This document shows, one piece after another, positions 1-8,138 of a DNA stretch of 14,486 nucleotides; within the stretch, counting starts at the first letter, position 1, and each line of letters begins with the position of its first letter. The stretch covers positions 1 to 14,486 of the forward strand of contig JAGLUH010000030.1 in NCBI GenBank assembly GCA_023134875.1, read 5' to 3'. The position numbers and the translations under genes are program-made. Under the pieces are notes generated by a model, which had not been told where the DNA came from, did no database searches, and worked only from the letters and a program-made list of their open reading frames with translations. The DNA comes from Candidatus Zixiibacteriota bacterium. GTDB lineage: Bacteria; Zixibacteria; MSB-5A5; CAIYYT01.

Positions 1-1536
1 GAGCAGGGAATCACCAAACGACTGCGTGACGATATCTACATTCACCTGCAAAAACTGTCACTGCAATACTTCCACCGCAGCCGCACCGGCAACCTGATCT
101 CCATCGCCGTCAGCGACGTCCTGAAAATCCATGAGACTTTCAACAATGCGATCAATCACCTGATTCGTGATCCGCTGCTGGTGCTGGTCTATCTGGCTAT
201 CATGATTATGGTGAGTTGGCAGGCGACGCTCTTTGCGACAATCGTCTTTCCGGTCATCCTCATCCTGATCTACCAGGCGGGACGGGTGGTGCGACGTTAC
301 AGCAAGGGAGCGCAGGAGGCGCTGGCGGATGTTTCCAGTTCGCTGGAGGAATCGATCAACAACGTCAGGATCGTGCGCGCTTATTCGGCGGAAAAACATG
401 AACTGCGCCGTTTCACCTCACGCACCACCGATTATTTCCGCACCATGCTCAAGATCAACCGTATTCGCCTCTTTCCCGGCCCGATCAACGAAATCCTCGG
501 CGTTACGGCAGCCGCCCTGATTCTCTGGTACGGCGGCAAACTGGTGCTGGCACAGCAATTTTTGAAACCGCCCGATTTTCTGCTCTTTCTCTTCGCCATG
601 TTTTCAATCATCAACCCCGCCAAGTCGGTATCAAACGTTAATATCCGTATCCACGAAGGCCTGGCGGCGGCGAGGCGGATTTTCGATCTGCTTGATACGA
701 AGGCGGAGGTCATCGAGGTGCCCAATCCAGTTCACCTGGGAGCCTTCGCGGACAGTATTGTCTACGACCAGGTCTACTTTGAATATGATACCGGCGACAT
801 GGTGCTGGAGGATATCAGCTTCTCGGTGAAAAAAGGTGAAATCGTCGCCCTGGTGGGGCCGTCGGGCGCAGGTAAATCGACGTTGATTGATCTGCTCTGC
901 CGTTTTCACGATCCGGCTCGGGGCGCGGTACTGATTGACGGTGTCGATCTCAGGCAAGTATCCTTCACTTCGCTGCGCCACCTGCTGGGCGTAGTGACAC
1001 AGGAGACTATCCTGTTTAACGATACGGTAGCCAATAATATCGCCTATCCCAGCGGACGCGATGACCGACAGAAACTTGAGCAGGCGGCGCACGCCGCCAA
1101 TGCGGATGAGTTTATCAGCCAGATGCCACAGGGCTATGACACCGTAATCGGCAATCGCGGCATGATGGTCTCCGGCGGTCAGCGACAGCGGCTGGCAATC
1201 GCCCGCGCCCTGATGAAAGACCCTGACATCCTGATTTTCGACGAGGCTACTTCATCGCTTGACACCGAGTCGGAACGCCTGGTGCAGGAGGCGATCGACC
1301 GCCTGATGGCGGGACGGACGACGATAGTCATCGCCCACCGGTTATCCACTATCCTCCATGCTGATAATATCCTGGTGGTCAAGGAGGGCCGGATTGTCGA
1401 GCAGGGTAAACATGAAGAGCTGTTGCGCCGGCATGGAGTTTACCGGCGGCTCTACGACCTCCAATTTGAGAACAATCATGCAAACGATACTCGAAAAGAA
1501 ATCGCCGCGACTGGCGAGAGTAACCAAGGAATTTGA
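1..1536 (+). CDS. msbA: MsbA-like lipid exporter ABC transporter (5' end missing)
   Basis: ABC exporter half-transporter with fused membrane and ATPase domains; by context it probably flips lipid A/LPS core across the inner membrane. The open frame enters at base 1, so 511 residues are visible and about 70-80 N-terminal residues are missing (family about 580). Counting from base 1, the membrane domain spans residues 1 to about 230, with hydrophobic runs near 60-85 and 160-205. The ATPase follows: Walker A GPSGAGKST (286-294), Q-loop VTQE, signature VSGGQ (390-394), Walker B ILIFDE (410-415) and H-loop IAHR (His446). All catalytic motifs are intact. The 3' end overlaps the next gene by 59 bases, and three sugar transferases follow, which supports a glycolipid substrate over a drug. 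Other lipid or drug exporters of the same fold cannot be excluded from sequence alone. Confidence 0.88.
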   Translation, partial: EQGITKRLRDDIYIHLQKLSLQYFHRSRTGNLISIAVSDVLKIHETFNNAINHLIRDPLLVLVYLAIMIMVSWQATLFATIVFPVILILIYQAGRVVRRYSKGAQEALADVSSSLEESINNVRIVRAYSAEKHELRRFTSRTTDYFRTMLKINRIRLFPGPINEILGVTAAALILWYGGKLVLAQQFLKPPDFLLFLFAMFSIINPAKSVSNVNIRIHEGLAAARRIFDLLDTKAEVIEVPNPVHLGAFADSIVYDQVYFEYDTGDMVLEDISFSVKKGEIVALVGPSGAGKSTLIDLLCRFHDPARGAVLIDGVDLRQVSFTSLRHLLGVVTQETILFNDTVANNIAYPSGRDDRQKLEQAAHAANADEFISQMPQGYDTVIGNRGMMVSGGQRQRLAIARALMKDPDILIFDEATSSLDTESERLVQEAIDRLMAGRTTIVIAHRLSTILHADNILVVKEGRIVEQGKHEELLRRHGVYRRLYDLQFENNHANDTRKEIAATGESNQGI

Positions 1537-2653
1537 AGTCCAGTTCAAGTGGCTGGTGGTCTGGATTATCTTTTTTCTGCTGCGGCGCGGCGCACCCGCG
1601 AGGAAACCTTCCCTTAATCCCCACCAGGTCAAGACAGTTCTAATCCTGCGCTACGACAAAGTGGGCGATATGATTATCAGCCTGCCCACTTTTCATACTC
1701 TCAAAGAGCGCTATCCGCACCTGCGGATTGATGTGCTCGCCTCGCGTGAGAACCGAATGATAATCGAACATGACAGCGCCATCCACCAGATATATCTCTT
1801 TCGCAAGGATAGAATCAGGCAGACCTGGCAAACGTTGCTGGCGCTGCGGCGGCAGCGTTACGATGTCACCATTGACCTGGTGGCTAATGTGTCGGTCACG
1901 TCCCTGATCATGGTGCAGGTGGCGGGCGGAAACGGCTACAAGATCGGTGTGCGCAAAAACAACCTGACCGGTCTATATGATTTCAATATCCCTCGCAAAC
2001 CAATGGCGCGCACGCACGCCAGTAAGGTTCATGCCGCCGCCCTGATTCCGTTCGGTATCACACCCGATCAGTGCCCCGCCTACTCGCCGATCCGTCTGGC
2101 GCCGCAGCAGTGGGAGCGGGGTCGGCAATTAATTGCCGAACTGTGTGAGGAGAGATACTCCGGCCTGATCGGAATCAATATCTCCGCAGGCAAACCGAAC
2201 CGCGCCTGGGGGGAGGAGAAATACACTGAACTGGTAAGAGGCCTTGCTGCGGACTATGCCGATCGGCAGTTTTTGATTATGGCCGCACCGGTCGACTATC
2301 ATCAAGCACAAAGGATCGCCGCCGGCGGTGACAATGTCCGGGTGATTCAATCCGGGTTGTCGCTGCTCGACGTGATCAGCATGGTCAAGCACCTCGACTG
2401 CATCATGTCGCCCGATACCTCGATCTGCCATATCGCCGCCAACCTGGGCGTTCCCTTGCTCGGACTCTATTCGCAGGCGGAGGGCAATTTCGCCCGCTGG
2501 CGGCCGTTGTCGGAGAGATCATGGGTCTTGCGTTCGCCGGAGTGGGATTCGCTTCAGGCGATCACCGTCAGACAGTATCGCGACAAGATCGACGAAGTCC
2601 TGGCTGAGATTTATCAACCCACACCGGCAAGGGTCGTCTCAAAGGACAAGTGA
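1478..2653 (+). CDS. Glycosyltransferase family 9 (heptosyltransferase-like), membrane-associated
   Basis: Probable GT9 enzyme that adds a heptose or related sugar to LPS core on the cytoplasmic face. The 391 residues show the N-terminal family motif ILRYDKVGDMIISLP (56-70), with the Asp (64) expected near the acceptor site. A nucleotide-sugar side motif ISAGKPNRAW (235-244) and SPDTSICHIAANLG (311-324), the counterpart of the family's DTG..H.AA loop, follow. An N-terminal extension holds a hydrophobic helix (about 24-36) followed by Arg-Arg, consistent with membrane anchoring. I chose ATG 1478, which lies inside the msbA end; longer in-frame starts (from 1358) would add residues unlike the family. 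The overlap suggests translational coupling. The exact sugar is not readable. Confidence 0.86.
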   Translation: MQTILEKKSPRLARVTKEFEVQFKWLVVWIIFFLLRRGAPARKPSLNPHQVKTVLILRYDKVGDMIISLPTFHTLKERYPHLRIDVLASRENRMIIEHDSAIHQIYLFRKDRIRQTWQTLLALRRQRYDVTIDLVANVSVTSLIMVQVAGGNGYKIGVRKNNLTGLYDFNIPRKPMARTHASKVHAAALIPFGITPDQCPAYSPIRLAPQQWERGRQLIAELCEERYSGLIGINISAGKPNRAWGEEKYTELVRGLAADYADRQFLIMAAPVDYHQAQRIAAGGDNVRVIQSGLSLLDVISMVKHLDCIMSPDTSICHIAANLGVPLLGLYSQAEGNFARWRPLSERSWVLRSPEWDSLQAITVRQYRDKIDEVLAEIYQPTPARVVSKDK

Positions 2654-2663
2654 TATGATTCAT

Positions 2664-2681
2664 ATTCACATTCAAGTGAAT
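2664..2681 (+). other. Small hairpin just after the GT9 stop codon
   Basis: ATTCAC (2664-2669) and GTGAAT (2676-2681) form a 6-bp stem with a 6-base loop, 10 bases after the stop. No T-run follows, so it is not a convincing terminator. It may modestly affect mRNA processing between the GT9 and GT2 genes. Confidence 0.3.
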
Positions 2682-2694
2682 CTGCTACACGGTC

Positions 2695-2788
2695 GTCATT
2701 GCGAGGAGTCCCGCAAAGCGGGAGGACGTGGCAATCTTTTCCAATCCGAGAGATTGCTTCGTCCGGCAACCGCCGGACTCGCAATGAC
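2695..2788. repeat. Cloverleaf-like palindromic intergenic repeat
   Basis: An 11-bp perfect terminal inverted repeat, GTCATTGCGAG (2695-2705) with CTCGCAATGAC (2778-2788), encloses three further hairpins. These are TCCCGC/GCGGGA (2709-2723, 3-base loop), GCAATCT/AGATTGC (2731-2737 with 2751-2757, extended outward by GACG/CGTC at 2725-2728 and 2760-2763) and GTCCGGC/GCCGGAC (2761-2778, 4-base loop). The last shares a few bases with its neighbours, so alternative folds compete. From memory, repeats beginning GTCATTGCGAG and containing GCAATCT recur between genes in many unrelated bacteria. It has no coding capacity and looks like a non-autonomous, REP/MITE-type element that inserted into the gene train without breaking a gene. 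Confidence 0.8.
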
Positions 2789-2857
2789 CAGATTTTCGTC
2801 AATGCAGGAATATAGTCGGAAATCACTCTTGAGACAACGTCCCACAAGGTAGGCAGG

Positions 2858-3601
2858 ATGGCGACGCTCTCAGTTATTATCATCACCCGAAATGAAGAGA
2901 AGAATATCGCCCGCGCCCTGGAGTCGGTGAAGTTCGCCGACCAGATTGTCATCTGCGATTCCTACTCCACCGACGAAACTGTGGCGATAGCCGAACGTTA
3001 CGACTGTAAGATCATTCAACAGGAATTCATCGGTTTCGGCCCGGCCAAACAGGCGACGCTGGAGCAGGCGACCGGCGACTGGGTGCTCTCTCTTGATGCC
3101 GACGAGGAAATCGATGCAACTCTACAAGAGCAAATTCAGCAAGCTATCAACTCAAATGAATACGATGCTCACCGGCTCAATCGGATTTCCTCCTTCCTGG
3201 GCCGGTGGATCAAACATTCCGGCTGGTATCCTGACTATCTGCTTCGCCTGTTCAGGCGGGAGAAAGGATCGTTTACCAGCGATACGGTTCATGAATCAGT
3301 GGTCGTTAATGGCAGAATCGGCAGGCTGTCCGGCCATATCCGGCACCATACCGATCCCGACATTACCCACTATCTCGCCAAGCTGGATCGCTATACTTCA
3401 CTTTCAGCCCAGGCATTGGCTGACCGGAAAAAAGCTTTCCGGTGTTCAAGTCTTCTTGTCAAACCACCGGCGATCTTTATCAAGATGTACTTCCTCCGAA
3501 GCGGCTGGCGCGACGGTATCGAGGGTTTGTTGCTGGCGCTTTTTTCGTCGTTTCATGTGTTGTGCAAGTATGCCAGGTTGTGGGAGTTGCAGCGCCGATG
3601 A
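2858..3601 (+). CDS. Glycosyltransferase family 2, WaaE/KdtX-like LPS core transferase
   Basis: GT-A fold transferase of 247 residues, the usual size for the WaaE/KdtX group that decorates LPS inner core with glucose or a similar sugar. It shows the N-terminal nucleotide-binding start LSVIIITRNEEKNI (4-17), CDSYSTDET (33-41), the metal/nucleotide DAD motif in LSLDADEE (78-84), and a VHE triplet (144-146) after RLFRR (130-134), where this group carries its C-terminal catalytic signature. A hydrophobic, weakly amphipathic tail (about 205-237) may contact the membrane. A purine-rich stretch (AAGGTAGGCAGG) precedes ATG 2858. Its stop overlaps the next start in an ATGA junction. The preceding 204-bp gap holds the palindromic repeat, so it could have a separate promoter, but I see none that is convincing. 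Confidence 0.85.
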   Translation: MATLSVIIITRNEEKNIARALESVKFADQIVICDSYSTDETVAIAERYDCKIIQQEFIGFGPAKQATLEQATGDWVLSLDADEEIDATLQEQIQQAINSNEYDAHRLNRISSFLGRWIKHSGWYPDYLLRLFRREKGSFTSDTVHESVVVNGRIGRLSGHIRHHTDPDITHYLAKLDRYTSLSAQALADRKKAFRCSSLLVKPPAIFIKMYFLRSGWRDGIEGLLLALFSSFHVLCKYARLWELQRR

Positions 3602-4611
3602 AGAAGATTCTCCTCTGCCGCACTGACGCCATCGGCGACTTGATACTCACGCTGCCGGTGGCGCGTTCAATCGCGGAACGGCACCCGCAGTTACATCTGT
3701 CATTGTTAGTATCTGAATACACTAAACCGTTACTTGAGAACGAGAGCTATCTCGACGATATCCTGACAATCAAGGGGAGATCGCCGGCGGGTTTTGGCGC
3801 AATCAAGGAACTGGCCCAGTTGCTGGGCGAGCACCGGTTTGATACTATCATTCATATCTATCCCCGTTTCGGCCTGGCGCTGGCGGCGGCATTCGCCGGC
3901 ATTGACCGGCGCGTCGGCACGGCCTATCGCGGCTATAGTTTCCTTTTCAATCATCAGGTGAAACTGCATCGTCGCAAAAGCAGCAAACATGAACTTGACC
4001 TCAACTATGACCTGGTGGAGTCCCTTTTCCCCGACCTCAAGCGGCACCGGCCGGCTCTGACGGTAAGCGACCGGCAGATCAACGCCGCCCGCCGGCTGCT
4101 CGAAAAGAGAAGCGATCGCCCTCACTACGTGGTGATACACCCCCTTTCGCAGGGATCAGCTCCAAACTGGCGGCTCTCTCGTTACCTCGATCTGGCCGAC
4201 AAGATTGCGGCCAGTGACCATCAGGTGGTTATTACCGGCTCGGCGGTACAACGATCGATGATTGCCGCAGCCCTGGCCTCTCGGCGGCGGAGTCATCTCA
4301 ATCTGGCCGGAGAGACCGATCTGACCACGCTTGTCGGCGTTATCAGGAACGCAAAGATGATCGTCACCGGCAGCACCGGCCCGATTCATATCGCTGCCGC
4401 TGTCGGCACATTCGCCGTCGGCATCTACCCGCCCCAAACGGCGCTCTCTGCCACCCGCTGGGGGCCGGGCGGCAGACTCGTCAAGCTCTTTGTCCCTCGA
4501 ATAGACGGCAAGGCGAGCGCTGCCGTTGCTTGCATGGACGCCGTCGCCACGGAAACGGTAGCCGCATTCATCTTGTCTAAACTTGAAGAAGATGCTAAAC
4601 TATTGATATGA
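3598..4611 (+). CDS. Glycosyltransferase family 9, WaaF/WaaC-like heptosyltransferase
   Basis: Second GT9 enzyme, 337 residues, the standard length for LPS heptosyltransferases. Motifs: ILLCRTDAIGDLILTLP (4-20) with Asp14; VIHPLSQGSAPNWRL (179-193), the nucleotide-sugar phosphate loop; LAGETDLTTLVGVI (236-249); and VTGSTGPIHIAAAVG (256-270), equivalent to the DTG..H.AAA loop of WaaF. It lacks the N-terminal hydrophobic extension of the first GT9 and so is probably the more typical soluble or peripheral form. ATG 3598 overlaps the GT2 stop by four bases (ATGA) and gives the expected family N-terminus; longer in-frame starts run back into the GT2 gene. The likely donor is ADP-heptose, but the acceptor and order of addition relative to the first GT9 are unknown. 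Confidence 0.87.
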   Translation: MKKILLCRTDAIGDLILTLPVARSIAERHPQLHLSLLVSEYTKPLLENESYLDDILTIKGRSPAGFGAIKELAQLLGEHRFDTIIHIYPRFGLALAAAFAGIDRRVGTAYRGYSFLFNHQVKLHRRKSSKHELDLNYDLVESLFPDLKRHRPALTVSDRQINAARRLLEKRSDRPHYVVIHPLSQGSAPNWRLSRYLDLADKIAASDHQVVITGSAVQRSMIAAALASRRRSHLNLAGETDLTTLVGVIRNAKMIVTGSTGPIHIAAAVGTFAVGIYPPQTALSATRWGPGGRLVKLFVPRIDGKASAAVACMDAVATETVAAFILSKLEEDAKLLI

Positions 4612-6854
4612 GTAGTGACGCGACGGAGGAGAACTCTCCGGTGACTCACGAAACCGACGACAGACTCCCCAAGTACAAGTTCCCGATGGGACTGATGAAC
4701 CTGGCGCAGTTCATCATCCATGTGGAAGCAATCAATGCGGATGTCAATATCCCGTTGCTTCGCAAGGCTTATGAGTTCTCCAGTTGGGCGCATCGTGGTC
4801 AGAAACGTAAATCAGGTGAGCCTTATGTCGAGCATTCGTTGAACGTCGCCTTTATTCTAGCCGAGCAGCGTCTGGACAGCGCCACGGTGGCCGCCGGCTT
4901 GCTGCATGATGTCGTCGAGGATGCCGGTATTACTATCGAGGTAATCGAAAAGGAGTTCTCGGCGGAGATCGCGCAACTGGTGAACGGTGTCAGCAAGCTG
5001 AGCGCCTACCGCTACAACAGCCGTGAGGAAATCCAGGCCGATTATTTTCGCAAGATGCTGCTCTCGATGGCTGATGACATCCGCATCATTATTATCAAAC
5101 TGGCCGACCGCCTGCACAACATGCGCACCCTGGAATATCTCGACCGCAAACGACAGGTGCAAATCGCCACCGAGACGCGCGAGATTTTTGCGCCGCTGGC
5201 CCACCGTTTCGGCATGGCCAAGATCAAGTGGGAACTGGAAGACCTCTCCCTCAAGTACTTGAATCCGAACGTCTATGATGAACTGGTGAAACGGATCGAC
5301 GAGTCACGTTCGGATCGCCAGGCCTACATCAATGAAGTAACCAGCGCCCTGAGCAAGATGCTGCGGGAAGAGGGGCTGCAAGCCGAGATCAGCGGGCGCG
5401 CCAAGCATTTCGATTCGATCTACCGCAAGATGGCCAAACGCAAACTACCCTTCGACCAGATATTCGACCTGGTCGCCGTGCGCATCATCACCGGCACTAT
5501 CAAGGATTGCTATCACACTATGGGAGTGATTCACAATCAGTGGACGCCGGTTAATGATCGCTTCCATGACTATATCGCGGTTCCCAAGCAGAACATGTAT
5601 CAGTCACTGCATACGACGGTCGTGGGTCCGCGGGGCCGGATGGTGGAGATTCAGATTCGCACCCGGGCGATGCATCATGTCGCCGAGTACGGTATCGCTG
5701 CGCACTGGCTCTATAAAGAAGATAAGAAGGAACTGGATGAAGCGGATCGACAACTCGCCTGGCTGCACGAAGTGCTGACCTGGCAGAAAGAGATGACCAG
5801 CCCCGCCGAGTTTCTGGAGTATCTCAAGATTGACCTTTTTCAGGATGAGGTGTTTGTCTTCACTCCCAAGGGTGAATTGAAACGTCTGCGGCACGGCGCC
5901 ACCGCTCTCGATTTCGCTTTCTCGGTACACACTGACGTCGGTCTGCACTGCTCCGGCACCAAGGTCAACGGTCGCCTGGTTCCCTTTGAGACGCTGCTCA
6001 AGTCGGGTGATGAAGTCGAAGTGTTGACCTCGCCGCATGCCGAACCCTCCTGGGACTGGCTTGCTACCTGCAAGACCTCGGTGGCCTGCGCCAAGATCAG
6101 GAAGTATCTCAAGCAGAAGGGATTTGAGGAGTCGGTGCGTTTGGGCAAGGAAATGCTGGAGCGTACTCTCAAGAAAAAGCGGCTCAAGCAACCCAGTCAG
6201 GAACAAATCATTGACGCTGCTATGGCGCTCTCTTTCACCGGCGCCGACCAGATGTTTTCGATGGTTGGTCACGGCGAGATCGATGCCGATAAACTGGTCG
6301 CCAAGATATATCCCCCCGATACGCCGGATCATCCCAAAGAATCTCTTGTCAAGAAGTTCGTCGATCGCGCCCGCCACGGACAGGGAATCAAAGTCGCCGG
6401 TATAGACAACATGATGTTTCGTTTCGCTCGCTGTTGCCAGCCGGTGCCGGGTGAAAAGATAGTCGGCTTCATCACCCGCGGGCGGGGAATATCAATTCAT
6501 CGTGCCGACTGCATCAACGCCATTAAACACGCCCAGGAACCGGAAAGACAGGTCGAAGTCAGTTGGGATGTTCGCGCCGGCCAGGGTTTCCTGGTCAAGC
6601 TGAGAGTTATAATCGAAGAACGCAAGAACATCATGGCTGATATCATCGAGGTAATCGCCAGCGCGGATGCCGATATTCGCGGCGCTGAGATCAGTTCGGG
6701 CGAAGCCGCCGCTCTCGGTCAGTTCATTATCCAGATCAAGAATATCAATCACCTCAACCGCGTCATGGACCGTATCAAAAGAAAGGTCAAGGGGGTAATT
6801 GAGATCGAACGGTCATTTGGCAGCGACCAGGAACCGGCAGCAGAGGATAGTTGA
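4608..6854 (+). CDS. rel: Bifunctional (p)ppGpp synthetase/hydrolase Rel (RelA/SpoT family)
   Basis: Makes and degrades the alarmone (p)ppGpp in the stringent response, in the cytosol and on stalled ribosomes. Its 748 residues hold the full long-RSH layout. The HD hydrolase has His76, HDVVED (100-105) and LADRLHNMRT (165-174), all intact. The synthetase has RAKHFDSIYRKM (264-275), then RFHD (318-321), YQSLHTTV (331-338) and EIQIRT (347-352). A TGS domain spans about 413-475, a conserved-cysteine region has CC at 609-610 with His631 and Cys635, and a C-terminal ACT domain covers about 655-735. RFHD sits where bifunctional enzymes usually have RxKD and monofunctional RelA has ExDD. With the intact HD motif, a bifunctional enzyme is most likely. 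ATG 4608 overlaps the GT9 stop (ATGA), and no second RSH is visible. Confidence 0.96.
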   Translation: MSSDATEENSPVTHETDDRLPKYKFPMGLMNLAQFIIHVEAINADVNIPLLRKAYEFSSWAHRGQKRKSGEPYVEHSLNVAFILAEQRLDSATVAAGLLHDVVEDAGITIEVIEKEFSAEIAQLVNGVSKLSAYRYNSREEIQADYFRKMLLSMADDIRIIIIKLADRLHNMRTLEYLDRKRQVQIATETREIFAPLAHRFGMAKIKWELEDLSLKYLNPNVYDELVKRIDESRSDRQAYINEVTSALSKMLREEGLQAEISGRAKHFDSIYRKMAKRKLPFDQIFDLVAVRIITGTIKDCYHTMGVIHNQWTPVNDRFHDYIAVPKQNMYQSLHTTVVGPRGRMVEIQIRTRAMHHVAEYGIAAHWLYKEDKKELDEADRQLAWLHEVLTWQKEMTSPAEFLEYLKIDLFQDEVFVFTPKGELKRLRHGATALDFAFSVHTDVGLHCSGTKVNGRLVPFETLLKSGDEVEVLTSPHAEPSWDWLATCKTSVACAKIRKYLKQKGFEESVRLGKEMLERTLKKKRLKQPSQEQIIDAAMALSFTGADQMFSMVGHGEIDADKLVAKIYPPDTPDHPKESLVKKFVDRARHGQGIKVAGIDNMMFRFARCCQPVPGEKIVGFITRGRGISIHRADCINAIKHAQEPERQVEVSWDVRAGQGFLVKLRVIIEERKNIMADIIEVIASADADIRGAEISSGEAAALGQFIIQIKNINHLNRVMDRIKRKVKGVIEIERSFGSDQEPAAEDS

Positions 6855-6855
6855 G

Positions 6856-7344
6856 ATGTCTCCCCAAACACGTCGGCGGGACTATCTCATATTGGCAGTA
6901 CTGGCTGTTGTATCTGTCGTTGCCTACAACCTGGCAGCCCACCACAATCGTCTGGAATCGTTCCCCGCTGCTGAGACGGCAACCACTGACTCTCAGTTTG
7001 AAACGTCCGTCTCCCAGGGCAATAACTTTATGGATCGCGGCCTCTACGATCATGCTATCAGGCAGTACCGGCAAGCGCTCGAACTTGATTCTCTCCATCT
7101 GGAGGTAATGATTGACCTGGGAGCTTGTTATCACGCTATCGGCCGGTTCCGGGAGGCTGTTTTTCATCTTGAACACGCGCTGGCGCTGGCGCCCGATCAT
7201 CGGGTAGCCCTCTTCAATCTCGGCGTGGTTCACCTGGCGCGGGCTGATACCAGTGCCTGCCGGACTTACTGGCAGCGATTCCTGGAAGTGGTCGGCGATG
7301 AACCCGAGGCCGAGGTCATCCGTCGCAAACTGGAAGAGCTCTGA
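6856..7344 (+). CDS. Membrane-anchored TPR repeat protein
   Basis: Small protein of 162 residues. A basic N-terminus (RRR at 6-8) precedes one hydrophobic segment (about 10-27) that could be a transmembrane anchor or uncleaved signal; the rest would then lie in the periplasm. Residues about 51-150 form two to three tetratricopeptide repeats, with typical spacing around GLYDHAIRQYRQALELD (62-78), IGRFREAVFHLEHALALAP (95-113) and ALFNLGVVHLARADTSA (118-134). Such repeats bind partner proteins; no enzyme motif is present. ATG 6856 follows the rel stop by one base, and its own stop overlaps the comF start by one base, so it is probably co-translated with both. The partner is unknown, but the position suggests a scaffold for the envelope or stress functions of this operon. 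Confidence 0.8.
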   Translation: MSPQTRRRDYLILAVLAVVSVVAYNLAAHHNRLESFPAAETATTDSQFETSVSQGNNFMDRGLYDHAIRQYRQALELDSLHLEVMIDLGACYHAIGRFREAVFHLEHALALAPDHRVALFNLGVVHLARADTSACRTYWQRFLEVVGDEPEAEVIRRKLEEL

Positions 7345-8135
7345 TGACCAATTCGTCACCGCCGCCGGAGCCAACCCTGCGCTCCCTATTCTCTGACCTG
7401 CTCAAGTTTATCTATCCCCCTCTCTGTCAGGTCTGTGGTGCCGCCTTTGACGGTGACAATATCTGGCTGTGTCATCGTTGCCGGAGTATTCTCGAACAGC
7501 GACCGGCGCCGGTTTGCCCGATCTGTCGTCACTTGCAGGATAAACCGATTTCCCGATGCCACCATTGTCGTAAGCGTACTCTGATCAAATGGGTCTATTC
7601 GCTTGGCACCTATGACGGCCCCTACGGCAATCTGATCAAGGCCTTTAAGTATTCTCCCAAACCGGGGTTGGGTAAGCTTCTGGGGGAAATGTTGGTGAAC
7701 AAGCTCAAGGAGTTTAAGCATCTTGAAAAAATCGAAGCAGTCTGTCCGGTGCCGCTGCACTACCGTAAACAGGTGCGGCGCGGTTTCAATCAGTCGGAAG
7801 TTATCGCCAGGCAACTGGCGGAATCGTTACAGCTTGAGTACCTGCCCGGGCAACTGATTCAGGTCAGGCAGAATCGGGATCAAATCGGTCTCACCATCGC
7901 TGAACGCTTCGCCAATGTGCATGATATATACGAGGTGTCCCGCGACTTTGATCTGGCGGGGAAGTCGGTTCTGCTGGTGGATGATGTTACCACATCAGGC
8001 GCAACATTACATGCAGCGGCTCGGGCGCTGAGGGATGGCGGTGTCAATAGTGTCGCCGCCGCTACCATAGCGGTCGCCACCGAGGCGGGTATCGACCCCG
8101 CGGCCACGCTTGATTATCTGACGGAGGTATTCTGA
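7344..8135 (+). CDS. comF: ComF family amidophosphoribosyltransferase-like protein
   Basis: 263 residues with the ComF layout. An N-terminal zinc-ribbon region has four CxxC pairs (Cys28/31, 43/46, 58/61, 72/75). A phosphoribosyltransferase domain follows, with the PRPP-binding loop VLLVDDVTTSGATL (209-222). Family signatures are SLGTYDGPYGNLIKAFKY (86-103), CPVPLHYRKQVRRGFNQSE (134-152) and QNRDQIGLTIAERFANV (176-192). ComF is needed for DNA uptake in naturally competent species, where it is thought to act in the cytosol on incoming single strands. The family is also widespread in non-competent bacteria, so competence should not be inferred from this gene alone. The start overlaps the TPR stop (TGATG); xerD follows after three bases. 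Confidence 0.93.
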   Translation: MTNSSPPPEPTLRSLFSDLLKFIYPPLCQVCGAAFDGDNIWLCHRCRSILEQRPAPVCPICRHLQDKPISRCHHCRKRTLIKWVYSLGTYDGPYGNLIKAFKYSPKPGLGKLLGEMLVNKLKEFKHLEKIEAVCPVPLHYRKQVRRGFNQSEVIARQLAESLQLEYLPGQLIQVRQNRDQIGLTIAERFANVHDIYEVSRDFDLAGKSVLLVDDVTTSGATLHAAARALRDGGVNSVAAATIAVATEAGIDPAATLDYLTEVF

Positions 8136-8138
8136 CCG

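Noticed and set aside
1358..1477. Longer N-terminus for the first GT9 gene inside msbA
   Set aside because: The added residues run through the msbA ATPase end in another frame and do not look like GT9. ATG 1478 already includes the unusual hydrophobic extension.
2655..2852. 65-codon open frame in the gap before GT2
   Set aside because: It is made largely of the palindromic repeat, lacks a ribosome site and encodes no recognisable protein.
3442..3597. Longer N-terminus for the second GT9 gene
   Set aside because: It would overlap the GT2 gene by 160 bases and add residues before the conserved MKKILLCRTDAIGD start. ATG 3598 in an ATGA junction is far more likely.
5604..6377. 257-codon open frame on the minus strand opposite rel
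   Set aside because: It lies wholly within the conserved Rel coding sequence and its product resembles no family. It is open because of codon bias in the sense gene.
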